From positions 2,044,216 through 2,108,215 of the forward strand of contig NZ_JOMR01000001.1 in NCBI RefSeq assembly GCF_000711195.1: DNA of 64,000 nucleotides. Reading direction: 5' to 3'. The notes below the pieces were generated by a model, which had not been told where the DNA came from, did no database searches, and saw only the letters and a program-made list of their open reading frames with translations. Numbering within the stretch: the stretch's first letter is position 1; the number at the start of each line of letters is the position of its first letter. Positions 34,425-44,413 of the stretch are shown piece after piece. A program made the translations under genes and the position numbers. Source of the stretch: Thiomicrospira pelophila DSM 1534. Lineage in GTDB: Bacteria > Pseudomonadota > Gammaproteobacteria > Thiomicrospirales > Thiomicrospiraceae.

Positions 34425-36187
34425 TACATTTTCTCAGGCGCTTTAACACCAATAATTGCTAAACCATTTTGTAAAACTTGCTGTACGGCTAGGATCAACA
34501 TCATACGCGCATTACGCAATTCAGCTTGCTCAACAATAAACTGTTGAGAGTTGTAATAGCTGTGTAAACCATGCGCTAACTCTTTAAGGTAATAGGCAAT
34601 TTGATGAGGCTCATAAGCCAAGGCGGCGCGCCCAATTAAATCTGGGAACTGTGCCAATTTGGTGGCCAAGTCGACTTCGTGCTCGGTGGTTAACTGATCC
34701 AAGTTTGCCATGCCCATCGTCTCATCTAACGCATAGCCTTTTTCGGCCAACTGACCCAACACACTGCAAATACGCGCATGCGCATATTGAATGTAATACA
34801 CCGGGTTATCGTTCGATTGAGATTTGGCTAAGTCCAAATCAAAATCCATGTGTTGTTCAGATTTACGCGCAACATAGAAAAAACGAGCCGCATCAGTGCC
34901 GACTTCTTCACGCAATTCACGCAAGGTCACAAACTGGCCACTTCGCGTCGACATCTGAGCGCGTTCACCACCACGGTATAGAATCGCAAACTGCACAAGC
35001 AATACTTGCAACGCATCTGGGTTGGTTTCCATCGCTTGCATCGCGGCTTTCACGCGCGGAATATAACCGTGGTGATCTGAGCCCCAGATATCAATAATGG
35101 TTTCATAACCACGCTCAAGCTTATTAAAGTGGTAGGCAATATCCGAGGCGAAATAGGTTTTTAGGCCGTTATCACGCACCACAACGCGGTCTTTTTCATC
35201 ACCGTACTGAGTCGAACGGAACCAAAGTGCACCGTTTTTTTCGTAGATTTTGTCGGCTTGTTGCAGTTTCTCAAGAGCCGCATCCACCACACCTGTGTGC
35301 ATTAAAGAACGCTCTGAGAACCAGTTATTAAACTTAACCCCAAACTCGGCTAAGTCTTCTTCAATATCCGTCAGAATATCTTTAAGCGCCAAGCTAAATA
35401 CCTGTTCAAAATCGACGCCGCCTAATAAGGCTTTGGCACGCTCAATCAAGGCATCAATATGTTTTTCTTTGTCGCCGCCGTCTTCGCCTTCATCCGGGAA
35501 AGCACCGGCAAAGACTTCAAACGCCGGTTTGCGTAAGCCATCAGCATGCTGATCAAACAATTGACGCGCAATCGCGTAGATGTAATCACCCTTATAACCA
35601 TTACTTGGGAAACGGAAGGTTTCGCCACAAATTTCTAAATAACGTAGCCAAACCGAGGTCGCCAAAATATCCATCTGACGACCCGCATCATTGACATAAT
35701 ATTCGGCGGTCACATCAAAGCCGGCAAAGCCTAACAGGTTTACTAAACTTGCACCATAAGCCGCCCCACGACCATGCCCGACATGCAAAGGCCCTGTTGG
35801 ATTGGCCGATACGTATTCAACCAATACTGAGCGGCCCTGGCCTGCGCCAGTTTGACCAAACTGGGCTTTTTGCTCTAAGACCTGGTGCACCACCGCAAAC
35901 TTGGCTTGATCATCCACAAAAAAGTTTATAAAACCCGGCCCAGCCATTTCGACCTTGGTGATCACCGACTGCTCGGGTAACAAAGCGATAATTTTAGCCG
36001 CCAATTCACGCGGGGCTAATTTGGCGGGTTTGGCAAGTGTCATTGCCAAGTTGGTGGCAAAGTCGCCGTGGGCTTTATCACGGGTTGGGTCAACTTGAAC
36101 CTTAACTTCTTGATCAGCTGGAATCACGCCCTGCTGTTTAAGTTGTTCGGCTACTTCAATCAAAATTTGGCTTAATTTTGTTTTCAT
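34424..36187 (-). CDS. argS: Arginyl-tRNA synthetase
   Basis: 587 residues, class I. N-terminal Arg-specific domain, then the HIGH-type motif PTGPLHVGHGRGAAYG near residue 128, SDHHGYIPRVKAAMQ, and the KMSKS-position sequence QMSTRSGQFVTLREL (ArgRS commonly lacks the canonical Lys). DALR anticodon-binding domain at the C-terminus (YAHARICSVL onward). Complete. Confidence 0.98.
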   Translation of the reverse strand: MKTKLSQILIEVAEQLKQQGVIPADQEVKVQVDPTRDKAHGDFATNLAMTLAKPAKLAPRELAAKIIALLPEQSVITKVEMAGPGFINFFVDDQAKFAVVHQVLEQKAQFGQTGAGQGRSVLVEYVSANPTGPLHVGHGRGAAYGASLVNLLGFAGFDVTAEYYVNDAGRQMDILATSVWLRYLEICGETFRFPSNGYKGDYIYAIARQLFDQHADGLRKPAFEVFAGAFPDEGEDGGDKEKHIDALIERAKALLGGVDFEQVFSLALKDILTDIEEDLAEFGVKFNNWFSERSLMHTGVVDAALEKLQQADKIYEKNGALWFRSTQYGDEKDRVVVRDNGLKTYFASDIAYHFNKLERGYETIIDIWGSDHHGYIPRVKAAMQAMETNPDALQVLLVQFAILYRGGERAQMSTRSGQFVTLRELREEVGTDAARFFYVARKSEQHMDFDLDLAKSQSNDNPVYYIQYAHARICSVLGQLAEKGYALDETMGMANLDQLTTEHEVDLATKLAQFPDLIGRAALAYEPHQIAYYLKELAHGLHSYYNSQQFIVEQAELRNARMMLILAVQQVLQNGLAIIGVKAPEKM

Positions 36188-36273
36188 GCTTGTCTCGTTT
36201 GCGTAAATAGATGGCGCGGAAACGGGCTATTTTATCCGAAACCGCTTGGCCTTGACGACCTTTTAAACCCGAA

Positions 36274-38742
36274 CTATTTGCTGGCTTTTTTAGCCGGCTT
36301 GCTAGCGGGTTTTTTAGCCGCGGGTTTTTTAGCTGGAGCTTTCTTTGCCGGCGCCTTTTTGGCCGCGGGTTTCTTAGCGGCCGCTCGGCCACGTTTTTTG
36401 GGTGGTGGTGCTTCGGCTAAACGTTTTTGACATTCTTCTAAAGTCAAATCATTCGGGTCTTCCGTTTTCGCAATTTTGGCATTCACCTTAGTTGAGGTAT
36501 CTGTAATATACGGTCCCCAACGGCCATTCAAAATTTTGACATCGGTGCCAGCGAAGCTACGAACAATTTTGTCAGCATCGGCCTGGATTTTCGCCTCGAC
36601 CAAAACCACCGCCTCGTCTAAGGTAATGCTTAATGGATCGTAACCTTTGATGGGTGCGAACAACTTTTCACCGTATTCTAAATAAGGACCAAATGGGCCT
36701 TGCTTAGCGATCAGGGTTTGACCTTTTTCAATATTAAACTCGGTGCCATCCGCGGCTTTTGCCGAGAAAGATTCCGGCATTTCACCCAACGTGCGTGGCA
36801 ACTTAAACAGTTCCATCGCATCATCCAGCTTAAGCGTATCCATCTTCTGACCTGGTCGTAAACTCGCAAAGGTTGGCTTTTCGTCGTCCTCGCCTTCGCC
36901 TAACTGAACATAAGGGCCAAAGCGACCGATTTTAACAAACACTGGTTTGCCGGTTTTAGGATCATCACCCAATGAACGAGCTTGACCGGCCTCTTCCCTA
37001 GAGAGGGTTTCGGCTACTTCGACCTTAGGATGAAACTTGGTATAAAAACTTTCCAACATGTCCTGCCAGGCCTGGTCACCGAGTGCGATTTCATCAAACT
37101 CGGCCTCGACCTTGGCGGTGAACTTATAATCCAATACTTCACCAAAATTTTTCACTAAAAAGTCGTTAACGATACCGGCAATATCGGTTGGGAAAAGCTT
37201 GTTTTTTTCCGCCCCCGCCATTTCAGACAAGGTTTCAGTTTCAATTTTTCCGCCGCTAAGCGTAAGCTGACGTGCTTCACGCGGCGTGCCTTCTCGGTCT
37301 TCTTTTACCACATAACCACGTTGTTGAATCGTATCAATCGTCGGTGCGTAAGTAGACGGTCGCCCAATCCCCATTTCTTCCAAGGTGCGTACCAGACTGG
37401 CTTCGTTGTAGCGCGCCGGTGGGCGACTGAAACTTTGTTTAGCAACCATTTCAACCAGGTTAAGTGCTTGACCGACTTGCATGGCAGGCAATAACACATC
37501 GTCATCTTTTGACCCATCTAGATTGTAGACTTTTAAAAAGCCATCAAAGGTGACCATTTCACCTTTGGCTTGTAGACTTTCTTGCGCCATCTCGCTGAGG
37601 CTGATATCTACCGTGGTGCGCAACAACTCGGCTTCGGCCATTTGTGAGGCCATGGTGCGGCGCCAAATCAACTGATATAACCTTTGTTCGTTACGTTCGC
37701 CATTCACTTCTCGTACCGAAAAATCGGTAGGACGAATGGCTTCGTGCGCCTCTTGCGCATCGGCTTGTTTGGTTTTAAAGCGACGTGAATAACTGTATTT
37801 CGCGCCAAAGTCAGATTCGATCACTTGTTTGGCTTGCGCAATCGCGGTCTCAGATAAATTGACCGAGTCGGTACGCATATAGGTGATTTTGCCAGACTCA
37901 TATAAACGCTGGGCAATCACCATAGTTTGTTTGACCGAAAAGCCCAACTTCTGGGAGGCTTCTTGCTGCAAGGTTGAAGTCGTAAACGGCGCTTTGGGAG
38001 CACGTTTAGCCGGCTTTTGCTCTAGATTTTTTACCGCTAAGGTGGATTTCGCTAAGGCTTCTAAATAAGTTTGTGCTTGTTGCTCGGTTTCAAAACTTGC
38101 GACGCGCTTAACATTAAAGGCTTCGCCGAGTTCGCCCTGCTCACCAATCGGCTGCAGCTGACCTTGTACCTTGTATGAAATTTGTGCATTAAAGGCTTCA
38201 ACTTCACGTTCTCGCTCGACAATCAAGCGCACCGCAACTGACTGAACACGACCGGCGGATAAACCGGTTCGAATTTTTTTCCACAGAATAGGCGATAACT
38301 CAAAACCAACCACTCGATCGAGAATTCGGCGAGCTTGTTGCGCATTCACCAAGTTCAAATCGACGGTGCGTGGGTGGGCGACGGCTTTAGTGATCGCGTC
38401 TTTGGTAATTTCGTGAAACACGATACGTTTGGTGTCGGCTACATTTAGTTTTAAGGCTTCCGCTAGGTGCCAGGCAATAGCTTCCCCTTCGCGGTCCTCA
38501 TCCGTCGCCAACCAAACCGCATCGGCCTCCTTGGCGAGCTTGCGTAGCTCGGTTACGTTTTTCTTTTTATCGGATGATATTTCATAGCTCGGCTCAAATC
38601 GATTAGCCAAATCAATCCCCATGCCTTTCTTCGACAGGTCACGAATATGCCCGTAACTGGAGCGCACGGTGAAATCTTTGCCCAGATATTGCTCGATGGT
38701 CTTGGCCTTGGCCGGCGACTCTACTATCACCAAATTCTTCAT
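36274..38742 (-). CDS. topA: DNA topoisomerase I with lysine-rich tail
   Basis: 822-residue type IA topoisomerase that relaxes negative supercoils. TOPRIM domain at the N-terminus (LVIVESPAKAKTIEQYLG, ATDEDREGEAIAWHL) and the active-site tyrosine in GKITYMRTDSVNLS at about residue 290. No Cys4 zinc ribbons follow, unlike E. coli TopA (865 residues, three zinc ribbons). Instead there are Toprim_Crpt-type repeats (FVKIGRFGPYVQLGEG, IAKQGPFGPYLEYGE, ILNGRWGPYITD) and a tail of about 45 residues made almost only of Lys, Ala and Pro, as seen in many alphaproteobacterial and actinobacterial enzymes. Confidence 0.97.
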   Translation of the reverse strand: MKNLVIVESPAKAKTIEQYLGKDFTVRSSYGHIRDLSKKGMGIDLANRFEPSYEISSDKKKNVTELRKLAKEADAVWLATDEDREGEAIAWHLAEALKLNVADTKRIVFHEITKDAITKAVAHPRTVDLNLVNAQQARRILDRVVGFELSPILWKKIRTGLSAGRVQSVAVRLIVEREREVEAFNAQISYKVQGQLQPIGEQGELGEAFNVKRVASFETEQQAQTYLEALAKSTLAVKNLEQKPAKRAPKAPFTTSTLQQEASQKLGFSVKQTMVIAQRLYESGKITYMRTDSVNLSETAIAQAKQVIESDFGAKYSYSRRFKTKQADAQEAHEAIRPTDFSVREVNGERNEQRLYQLIWRRTMASQMAEAELLRTTVDISLSEMAQESLQAKGEMVTFDGFLKVYNLDGSKDDDVLLPAMQVGQALNLVEMVAKQSFSRPPARYNEASLVRTLEEMGIGRPSTYAPTIDTIQQRGYVVKEDREGTPREARQLTLSGGKIETETLSEMAGAEKNKLFPTDIAGIVNDFLVKNFGEVLDYKFTAKVEAEFDEIALGDQAWQDMLESFYTKFHPKVEVAETLSREEAGQARSLGDDPKTGKPVFVKIGRFGPYVQLGEGEDDEKPTFASLRPGQKMDTLKLDDAMELFKLPRTLGEMPESFSAKAADGTEFNIEKGQTLIAKQGPFGPYLEYGEKLFAPIKGYDPLSITLDEAVVLVEAKIQADADKIVRSFAGTDVKILNGRWGPYITDTSTKVNAKIAKTEDPNDLTLEECQKRLAEAPPPKKRGRAAAKKPAAKKAPAKKAPAKKPAAKKPASKPAKKASK

Positions 38743-38975
38743 TGATAAACCTTAAATATAATGTTTGTGTTCTAGGGCTTGTTTTTTCGCTCTATTTTAA
38801 AGACTGCAAAAATTTTACGCATAATGCAAACATTAAAAATCAAAAACCGATTGCGTCCTAAATTGGCGCGATTGTAACCAGTGTGGCGCAAAAACCCAAC
38901 TATATTGATAGCAAAACCTTGGTTTTACAAGCATTAACCTCGATTTAACACCACCAGGCCTGGTGACATTAAGTA

Positions 38976-39983
38976 TTAATCACAATTTATAATTGGGCAG
39001 TCAATCGCTTGATTTTGATCAGGTAAGGCTTGCATTTCTAACCAGGTGGATTGAATATTCTTCTTCTGCGGTTGTCGTTTTATTGCACAAGCGGCGGCTT
39101 GCTTAGCTTGCACGTTACAAGACTGGGCTTTTAAATTATAGGCCCAGTTATTCCACAAGATCGCATTGGATCCATGCGGCGAAACCATCAACTCAAATAT
39201 TGGGTTAGCTTTAGTAAAATTTTGCTGGTTGTAATGCAGATTGGTTAAAGCCAACCCAATTTCAAATGCGTCAGGCCATTGATTTAAGCCTGTCTGATAA
39301 GCTTGGATGGCGGCGTTAGTTTGGCCGACTTGTTCGAGTTCGAAGGCGGTTTTAAGCCACACAGCTGGTTCAGCGGTTGCGGGCAATTGATCTGGCGTCA
39401 CCATGACTAATGCCCAATAATGACTGCGTTGCCAAGTCCGTTCAAATGTTGATAAATCACTGATCCAACGTTTGGTTTCAGCCGAACGTAAAATCAAATC
39501 TTGTTTATCCAAGTCATAACCGACTGCTACCGCATAATGCCAAACCGGGTACCAATCCAAGCCCAAGTTCTGCATCACTAGTACTGGGTTACCCGCTTCT
39601 AATTCATTTAGTAACGCAGACAATTTAGGTGCCAGTGGATAAGGCATTAAGCCTTGTTTACGACTAGCCGCAATCATCTCGATCTGCAAACTGCCCTTTT
39701 TTTCAGGAATATAAACTTGACTCACTAACTCATCTGGCTGTACATCTCGGCCACGGTATTGCATCACCGTCGCCAGCGCCGCTGGGCCACACTGATATTG
39801 AGTTTGCGGGTAAAAAGGCACGTCGGTCAGTTCAGTTGAATTAAATGACGAGGAAGACTGGGCGAGTAGTTTCTGTGTTTGTGGACTGGTCGCACAACCT
39901 GTGACAAGCAATAAACTTAACAGCGCTACAAACAAAACACCCAGCCGAAGCTGGGTGCGTATCACATTAAACTCGCTAAACAT
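38976..39983 (-). CDS. PA2778-family C39-like cysteine peptidase lipoprotein
   Basis: 335 residues with a lipoprotein signal (LLVTGCATSP). A C39-like papain domain follows: catalytic Cys in YQCGPAALATVMQYRG and His in WYPVWHYAVAVGYD. The C-terminal half is tetratricopeptide-like (AFELEQVGQTNAAIQAYQTG, IGLALTNLHYNQQNF). The partner PA2779-like gene is directly upstream, overlapping by one base, the standard order of this pair. The pair is predicted to make or sense a secreted peptide; the substrate is unknown. Confidence 0.9.
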   Translation of the reverse strand: MFSEFNVIRTQLRLGVLFVALLSLLLVTGCATSPQTQKLLAQSSSSFNSTELTDVPFYPQTQYQCGPAALATVMQYRGRDVQPDELVSQVYIPEKKGSLQIEMIAASRKQGLMPYPLAPKLSALLNELEAGNPVLVMQNLGLDWYPVWHYAVAVGYDLDKQDLILRSAETKRWISDLSTFERTWQRSHYWALVMVTPDQLPATAEPAVWLKTAFELEQVGQTNAAIQAYQTGLNQWPDAFEIGLALTNLHYNQQNFTKANPIFELMVSPHGSNAILWNNWAYNLKAQSCNVQAKQAAACAIKRQPQKKNIQSTWLEMQALPDQNQAIDCPIINCD

Positions 39984-40363
39984 TAGTTAACGGATCTAAT
40001 AAACGGGAAAATATCGGTTGCACCAATCACGTCTGTTACTACGAAAATAACAAACAACAACACTAAAATGCTCACTACATCGGCACCAGCCGGTAGATCC
40101 GCTATTTGCTGATTGAGTTGTGCGACTTCCGCATCCGTCATTAAGGCAATACGTTGTTCAACATCGCCCACCGTTACACCCATCGCCACCAGTTTTTCCT
40201 GTACATCGGCACGATCTAGTACTGTGGCTAAGGCTTCTCGATCCATTTGAGCTTGTTGGGTTGAAATGACTTCATCAGTTGACACCATCGCCGCTTGCAA
40301 TGGCATGGTTGATAAACCTAAAAAGGCTAAAGCTAATACTGCACTTGTCCATTTCTTAAACAT
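39983..40363 (-). CDS. PA2779-family protein
   Basis: 126 residues. Signal peptide (LALAFLGLSTMPLQAAMVSTDEV), helical middle (DRADVQEKLVAMGVTVGDVEQRI, EVAQLNQQIADLPAGADVV) and C-terminal membrane helix followed by TDIFPFIRSVN, the diagnostic end of PA2779-family proteins. It precedes the PA2778-like peptidase in one unit and is a candidate substrate of it. Confidence 0.92.
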   Translation of the reverse strand: MFKKWTSAVLALAFLGLSTMPLQAAMVSTDEVISTQQAQMDREALATVLDRADVQEKLVAMGVTVGDVEQRIALMTDAEVAQLNQQIADLPAGADVVSILVLLFVIFVVTDVIGATDIFPFIRSVN

Positions 40364-40445
40364 CTTACCGCTCCTCGTTTCATTAAAATTATGAACGCTT
40401 CGTTATTGAATATAATCTAAATCTAGCTCAGCTGCAAACGGACTA

Positions 40446-41561
40446 TTAAATCCGGCGCCAGCGTCCGGCTGAAAGTGATTCCACTTGGCCACCGAGCTCC
40501 AATATCATCATTTGAGCCTGAATATCTGATGCCGCCATTTTTGTCATCACCACTAACTCATCTAAACTTATCGGCTCATATTCCATTATCTCCAATAATG
40601 GGTGTGTGGATTGATCGGGCACCAGGTCTGGTGATGATGTTTCAGGCTTAGTAGTATTGTTATCCCAACTGAACGCCACCAAAGGCGCCAATTCTTCTAG
40701 AACATCTTGTGCCGACTCGACCAATTTAGCACCTTGCTTAATTAGTTGGTGGCAACCTTTAGCCAAGGAGTTATTAATCGAACCTGGAATCGCAAACACT
40801 TCACGACCTTGCTCCATCGCCTGACGTGCGGTAATCAGCGAACCACTTTTTAAGGCCGCTTCGACTACCAAACATCCGGTGGCCATGCCACTAATGAGTC
40901 GATTGCGTTTAGGAAAGTTTTGCGCCAAGGGTCGAGTGCCGAGCGGGTATTCCGACACAATCGCACCCTGTTCAGCAATTTGTCGGGCTAAATTTTGATT
41001 CGCGGCCGGATAAATTCGATCCAGACCCGTGCCGACCACCGCCAAGGTTTGACCTTGACCTTTTAAACCGCCGCGATGAGCGGCGGCATCAATGCCATGC
41101 GCTAAACCGCTGGTAATGCATAAACCCACTTGCGATAGATGCGCCCCAAAATCTTCGGCGATTTGTAGGCCTTGGCGGGAAGCGTGACGACTACCTACCA
41201 CCGCCAATTGCGGGCTTTTTAATAGACCCAAGTCACCGCGAACATACAATAATATAGGTGGGTCAGCGATTTCGCGCAACAGTTCTGGAAAAGCGTCATC
41301 TTCTAACGTAATAATATGGTGGTTCGGTTGCTGCACCCAGTCTAAGGCTTGCTGAATGAGCGTCTCATCTACCTGAAAAAACGCATCTGCTTGTTTCTCC
41401 GTTATATTAGGCACTTGCAACCAGTCTGAATGTGAAGTATACGCTAATTGCGAAACACCGCCTAAATGATCACTGACCCGTCGAACTTGCTTGGCGCTCA
41501 AATAAGCCAAGTGTAGTCTGAGCCAAATTGTCAGCTCGGTATTGTCGGCATTTTTATTCAT
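40446..41561 (-). CDS. dprA: DNA processing protein DprA
   Basis: 371 residues. Loads RecA on incoming single strands in natural transformation. N-terminal SAM-like part, Rossmann domain with GSRHASRQGLQIAEDFG, ITSGLAHGIDAAAH, ATGCLVVEAALKSGSLITA, and a C-terminal winged helix (PISLDELVVMTKMAASDIQA). Divergent from def; the 62-base gap contains TATAAT at 41567-41572. Confidence 0.97.
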   Translation of the reverse strand: MNKNADNTELTIWLRLHLAYLSAKQVRRVSDHLGGVSQLAYTSHSDWLQVPNITEKQADAFFQVDETLIQQALDWVQQPNHHIITLEDDAFPELLREIADPPILLYVRGDLGLLKSPQLAVVGSRHASRQGLQIAEDFGAHLSQVGLCITSGLAHGIDAAAHRGGLKGQGQTLAVVGTGLDRIYPAANQNLARQIAEQGAIVSEYPLGTRPLAQNFPKRNRLISGMATGCLVVEAALKSGSLITARQAMEQGREVFAIPGSINNSLAKGCHQLIKQGAKLVESAQDVLEELAPLVAFSWDNNTTKPETSSPDLVPDQSTHPLLEIMEYEPISLDELVVMTKMAASDIQAQMMILELGGQVESLSAGRWRRI

Positions 41562-41623
41562 AAATTCGCTATAATGCTTGGATTCCGTAAAGTTTCAAGT
41601 ATAAACCTAAAAGTAACTATTCC

Positions 41624-42133
41624 ATGCAAAAACTCGACCTTGTTTTATTCCCGGATGAAGGTTTGCGCGAAGTCTGCGCCCCCGTGCCGGAAATGACCGA
41701 CGATTTAGATCGTCTAATTGATGATATGTTTTACACCATGTACGAGGCACCCGGTATCGGCCTCGCCGCTCCCCAGATAGCGGTACAACAACGCGTCATT
41801 GTGGTGGACGTATCGGAAGACAAAAAACAACCTCTCGCATTGATTAATCCAGAAGTTGTGCGCAGTGCCGGCCAGATCACCTGGGAGGAAGGCTGTTTGT
41901 CTTTGCCCGGCATTTATGCACATATAGATCGCCCAAGCGATATTTTAGTGCGCGCAATGAACCGTGATGGCCAAATGATTGAAATGGAAGCCTCCGATTT
42001 AATGGCGATCTGTATTCAGCATGAAATTGACCACTTAAATGGTAAACTGTTTGTAGACCATTTATCTGGCCTAAAACGCACCCGTATTTTACAAAAATAC
42101 AAAAAACTGCAAGCTGAAGCCAAGGCTAATTAA
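41624..42133 (+). CDS. def: Peptide deformylase
   Basis: 169 residues. Removes the formyl group from nascent proteins. All three motifs are present: GIGLAAPQ, EEGCLSLPG (Cys ligand) and QHEIDHLNGKLF (two His ligands and catalytic Glu). First of the def-fmt-rsmB group. Confidence 0.98.
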   Translation: MQKLDLVLFPDEGLREVCAPVPEMTDDLDRLIDDMFYTMYEAPGIGLAAPQIAVQQRVIVVDVSEDKKQPLALINPEVVRSAGQITWEEGCLSLPGIYAHIDRPSDILVRAMNRDGQMIEMEASDLMAICIQHEIDHLNGKLFVDHLSGLKRTRILQKYKKLQAEAKAN

Positions 42134-42165
42134 CACAAACGCGGCATCGCTTGAAAGGAGCGCTC

Positions 42166-43092
42166 ATGAGTTATCGAATTATCTTTGCTGGCACACCCGA
42201 ATTTTCGGTCGCGCCCTTGCAAGCTTTATTGGACTCAGAGCACCAAGTCGTTGGCGTTTATACCCAGCCAGATCGCCCTGCTGGACGCGGGCGAAAGCTT
42301 ACACCCAGTCCAGTCAAACAACTCGCGCTCGAGCACAACTTACCCGTATTTCAGCCTGAAAGTCTTAAGACGGCCGAAGCTCAAGTCGAGTTGGCGGCGT
42401 TAAATGCCGATATTATGGTCGTGGTGGCTTATGGTTTAATTTTGCCGCAAGCTGTGTTGGATATGCCAAAACTGGGTTGCCTGAATATTCATGCATCCTT
42501 GTTACCTCGCTGGCGTGGAGCCGCGCCGATTCAACGCGCGATTGAAGCTGGCGACCAACAAACCGGCATCACCATTATGCAAATGGATGCGGGCTTAGAT
42601 ACCGGTGCGATGCTGTATAAGGTTGAAACCGATATTCAAGCTGAAGATACGGCGCAAACCTTACATGACCGCTTAGCGCCAATGGGCGCACAAGCTTTAT
42701 TGGACACGCTGGCGAATTTAAATCAGCTTAACCCAGAAGCTCAATCCGACCACCAGGCCTGCTATGCCGCCAAACTGACCAAGGCGGAAGCCGAGGTTGA
42801 TTGGACTTTGTCTGCCCAGCAAATCGTGCGGCGCATTCATGCCTTTAACCCTTGGCCAATGGCGTTCACGCATTTTGACGCTCAACCTTTACGTATTCTG
42901 CAAGCGCAAGCTTTAGACGGCCCCAAACACGATAAACCCGGTGAAATGATTTTATTGGAAAAATTAGGTGTGGATGTGATGGCCGGCGAAGGCCTAGTGC
43001 GAATTATACAATTGCAACCGGCCGGTAAAAAACCCATGTCGGCGTATGATTTTTGCCAAGCGCGCAATGTCATCGGCAAAACGCTTACTTAA
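42166..43092 (+). CDS. fmt: Methionyl-tRNA formyltransferase
   Basis: 308 residues from ATG 42166 (MSYRIIFAGTPEFSV); AAAGGAG lies 5 bases upstream, so the TTG 15 bases earlier is not used. Motifs: formyl-donor loop SLLPRWRGAAPIQRAI, ITIMQMDAGLDTGAML, and the C-terminal OB domain ending ARNVIGKTLT. Follows def. Confidence 0.98.
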   Translation: MSYRIIFAGTPEFSVAPLQALLDSEHQVVGVYTQPDRPAGRGRKLTPSPVKQLALEHNLPVFQPESLKTAEAQVELAALNADIMVVVAYGLILPQAVLDMPKLGCLNIHASLLPRWRGAAPIQRAIEAGDQQTGITIMQMDAGLDTGAMLYKVETDIQAEDTAQTLHDRLAPMGAQALLDTLANLNQLNPEAQSDHQACYAAKLTKAEAEVDWTLSAQQIVRRIHAFNPWPMAFTHFDAQPLRILQAQALDGPKHDKPGEMILLEKLGVDVMAGEGLVRIIQLQPAGKKPMSAYDFCQARNVIGKTLT

Positions 43093-43105
43093 ACTTTAGG
43101 CCTTT

Positions 43106-44413
43106 ATGAATCCACGTCGTGCTGCACTTAATGCCCTGTTAAATGTGACCCAACAAGGTCAATCTCTTAGTCAAGCGTTACCGAATGCCTTGCAAGCTAT
43201 TGCCGATCGGCGTGACCGCGCCTTTGCCCAGAATTTAGTGTTTGGTTGTCTGCGCTGGTATGACCGTCTGGTCGCGGTTCGAAACCAGCTCCTGGCCAAG
43301 CCGCTTAAAGCCAAAGACGAAGACATTAATAACTTAATCCTACTCGCGCTTTATCAGCTTTTGTATCTGGATACGCCGGATCACGCAGCCGTTTCTGAAA
43401 CCGTGAACTTAAGTCAAAAGCTCAAAAAGCCTTGGGCGCGCGGGTTATTAAATGGCGTATTACGCAGTTTTATACGGGATCAAGACGCGATTTTAGCCAA
43501 GTTGCCCAGCGACATTGGTGTACAAACAGCTCACCCGAGTTGGTTGGTAAAGGCGTTAAAACAAGCTTATCCCGAGCAATACGAACAAATCTTGCAACAA
43601 AATAATCAAACCGCGCCACTCACCTTGCGTGTCAATCAACGTGTGCAAACGCGTGACAGCTTGCTTAGTCTTTTAAATGAAGCCGGCCTATCGGCACAAG
43701 CTCACCCTCTTAGCCCGGTTGGTATTTCGCTAAGCAGTCCGGCGGATATCAGCCAACTCCCGAGCTTTGAACAAGGCGGATTCAGCGTACAAGATATCGC
43801 CGCCCAACAAGCCGCGTTGATTCTACAACCCAAGCCGAGCATGCGTTTACTGGATGCCTGCGCCGCTCCCGGTGGTAAAACTGGGCATTTACTTGAATAT
43901 AGCGACAACCAGGCCTGGTTGTTAGCACTCGAAAAACAAGCCGACCGTATGCCGCGCCTGCAAGAAAATTTGGCACGCCTTAAACTGGATGTGCATACGC
44001 AAGTCACCGATGCGGGTGACCACCAGGCCTGGTGGGATGGCAAGCCTTTTGATCAAATATTACTGGATGCGCCCTGTTCCGCTACCGGCATTATTCGTCG
44101 CCACCCGGATATTAAACACCACCGTCGGCCAGAGGACATTGACGCTTTAGTCGAGATTCAGGCGCACCTGTTAGATCAACTTTGGCAAACGCTGAAACCC
44201 GGCGGACAGTTGCTTTATGCGACCTGCTCGGTACTGCCACAAGAAAATGCTCAACAAGTTGAAGCCTTTTTGCAGCGTCAAACCGATGCTCAATTGCAAC
44301 CAATTGCGGGCGACTGGGGGCAAGGCGAGATCGGCAAGCAAATCTTACCTGGTGAACAGGGCATGGATGGGTTTTATTATGCACTCTTACACAAAGCGGA
44401 TGTCAGCGCATGA
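43106..44413 (+). CDS. rsmB: 16S rRNA (cytosine(967)-C5)-methyltransferase RsmB
   Basis: 435 residues. N-terminal NusB-like domain (NPRRAALNALLNVTQQG), then the RsmB methyltransferase domain: LDACAAPGGKTGHLLE, and the two catalytic cysteines in LDAPCSATGIIRRHPDIK and YATCSVLPQENAQQ. Contains two CCAGGCCTGG palindromes at 43909 and 44023, both read Gln-Ala-Trp. Overlaps the next gene by four bases. Confidence 0.97.
   Translation: MNPRRAALNALLNVTQQGQSLSQALPNALQAIADRRDRAFAQNLVFGCLRWYDRLVAVRNQLLAKPLKAKDEDINNLILLALYQLLYLDTPDHAAVSETVNLSQKLKKPWARGLLNGVLRSFIRDQDAILAKLPSDIGVQTAHPSWLVKALKQAYPEQYEQILQQNNQTAPLTLRVNQRVQTRDSLLSLLNEAGLSAQAHPLSPVGISLSSPADISQLPSFEQGGFSVQDIAAQQAALILQPKPSMRLLDACAAPGGKTGHLLEYSDNQAWLLALEKQADRMPRLQENLARLKLDVHTQVTDAGDHQAWWDGKPFDQILLDAPCSATGIIRRHPDIKHHRRPEDIDALVEIQAHLLDQLWQTLKPGGQLLYATCSVLPQENAQQVEAFLQRQTDAQLQPIAGDWGQGEIGKQILPGEQGMDGFYYALLHKADVSA

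Noticed and set aside
34651..35097. 148-codon open frame antisense to argS
   Set aside because: Shadow of a highly conserved gene; no independent support.
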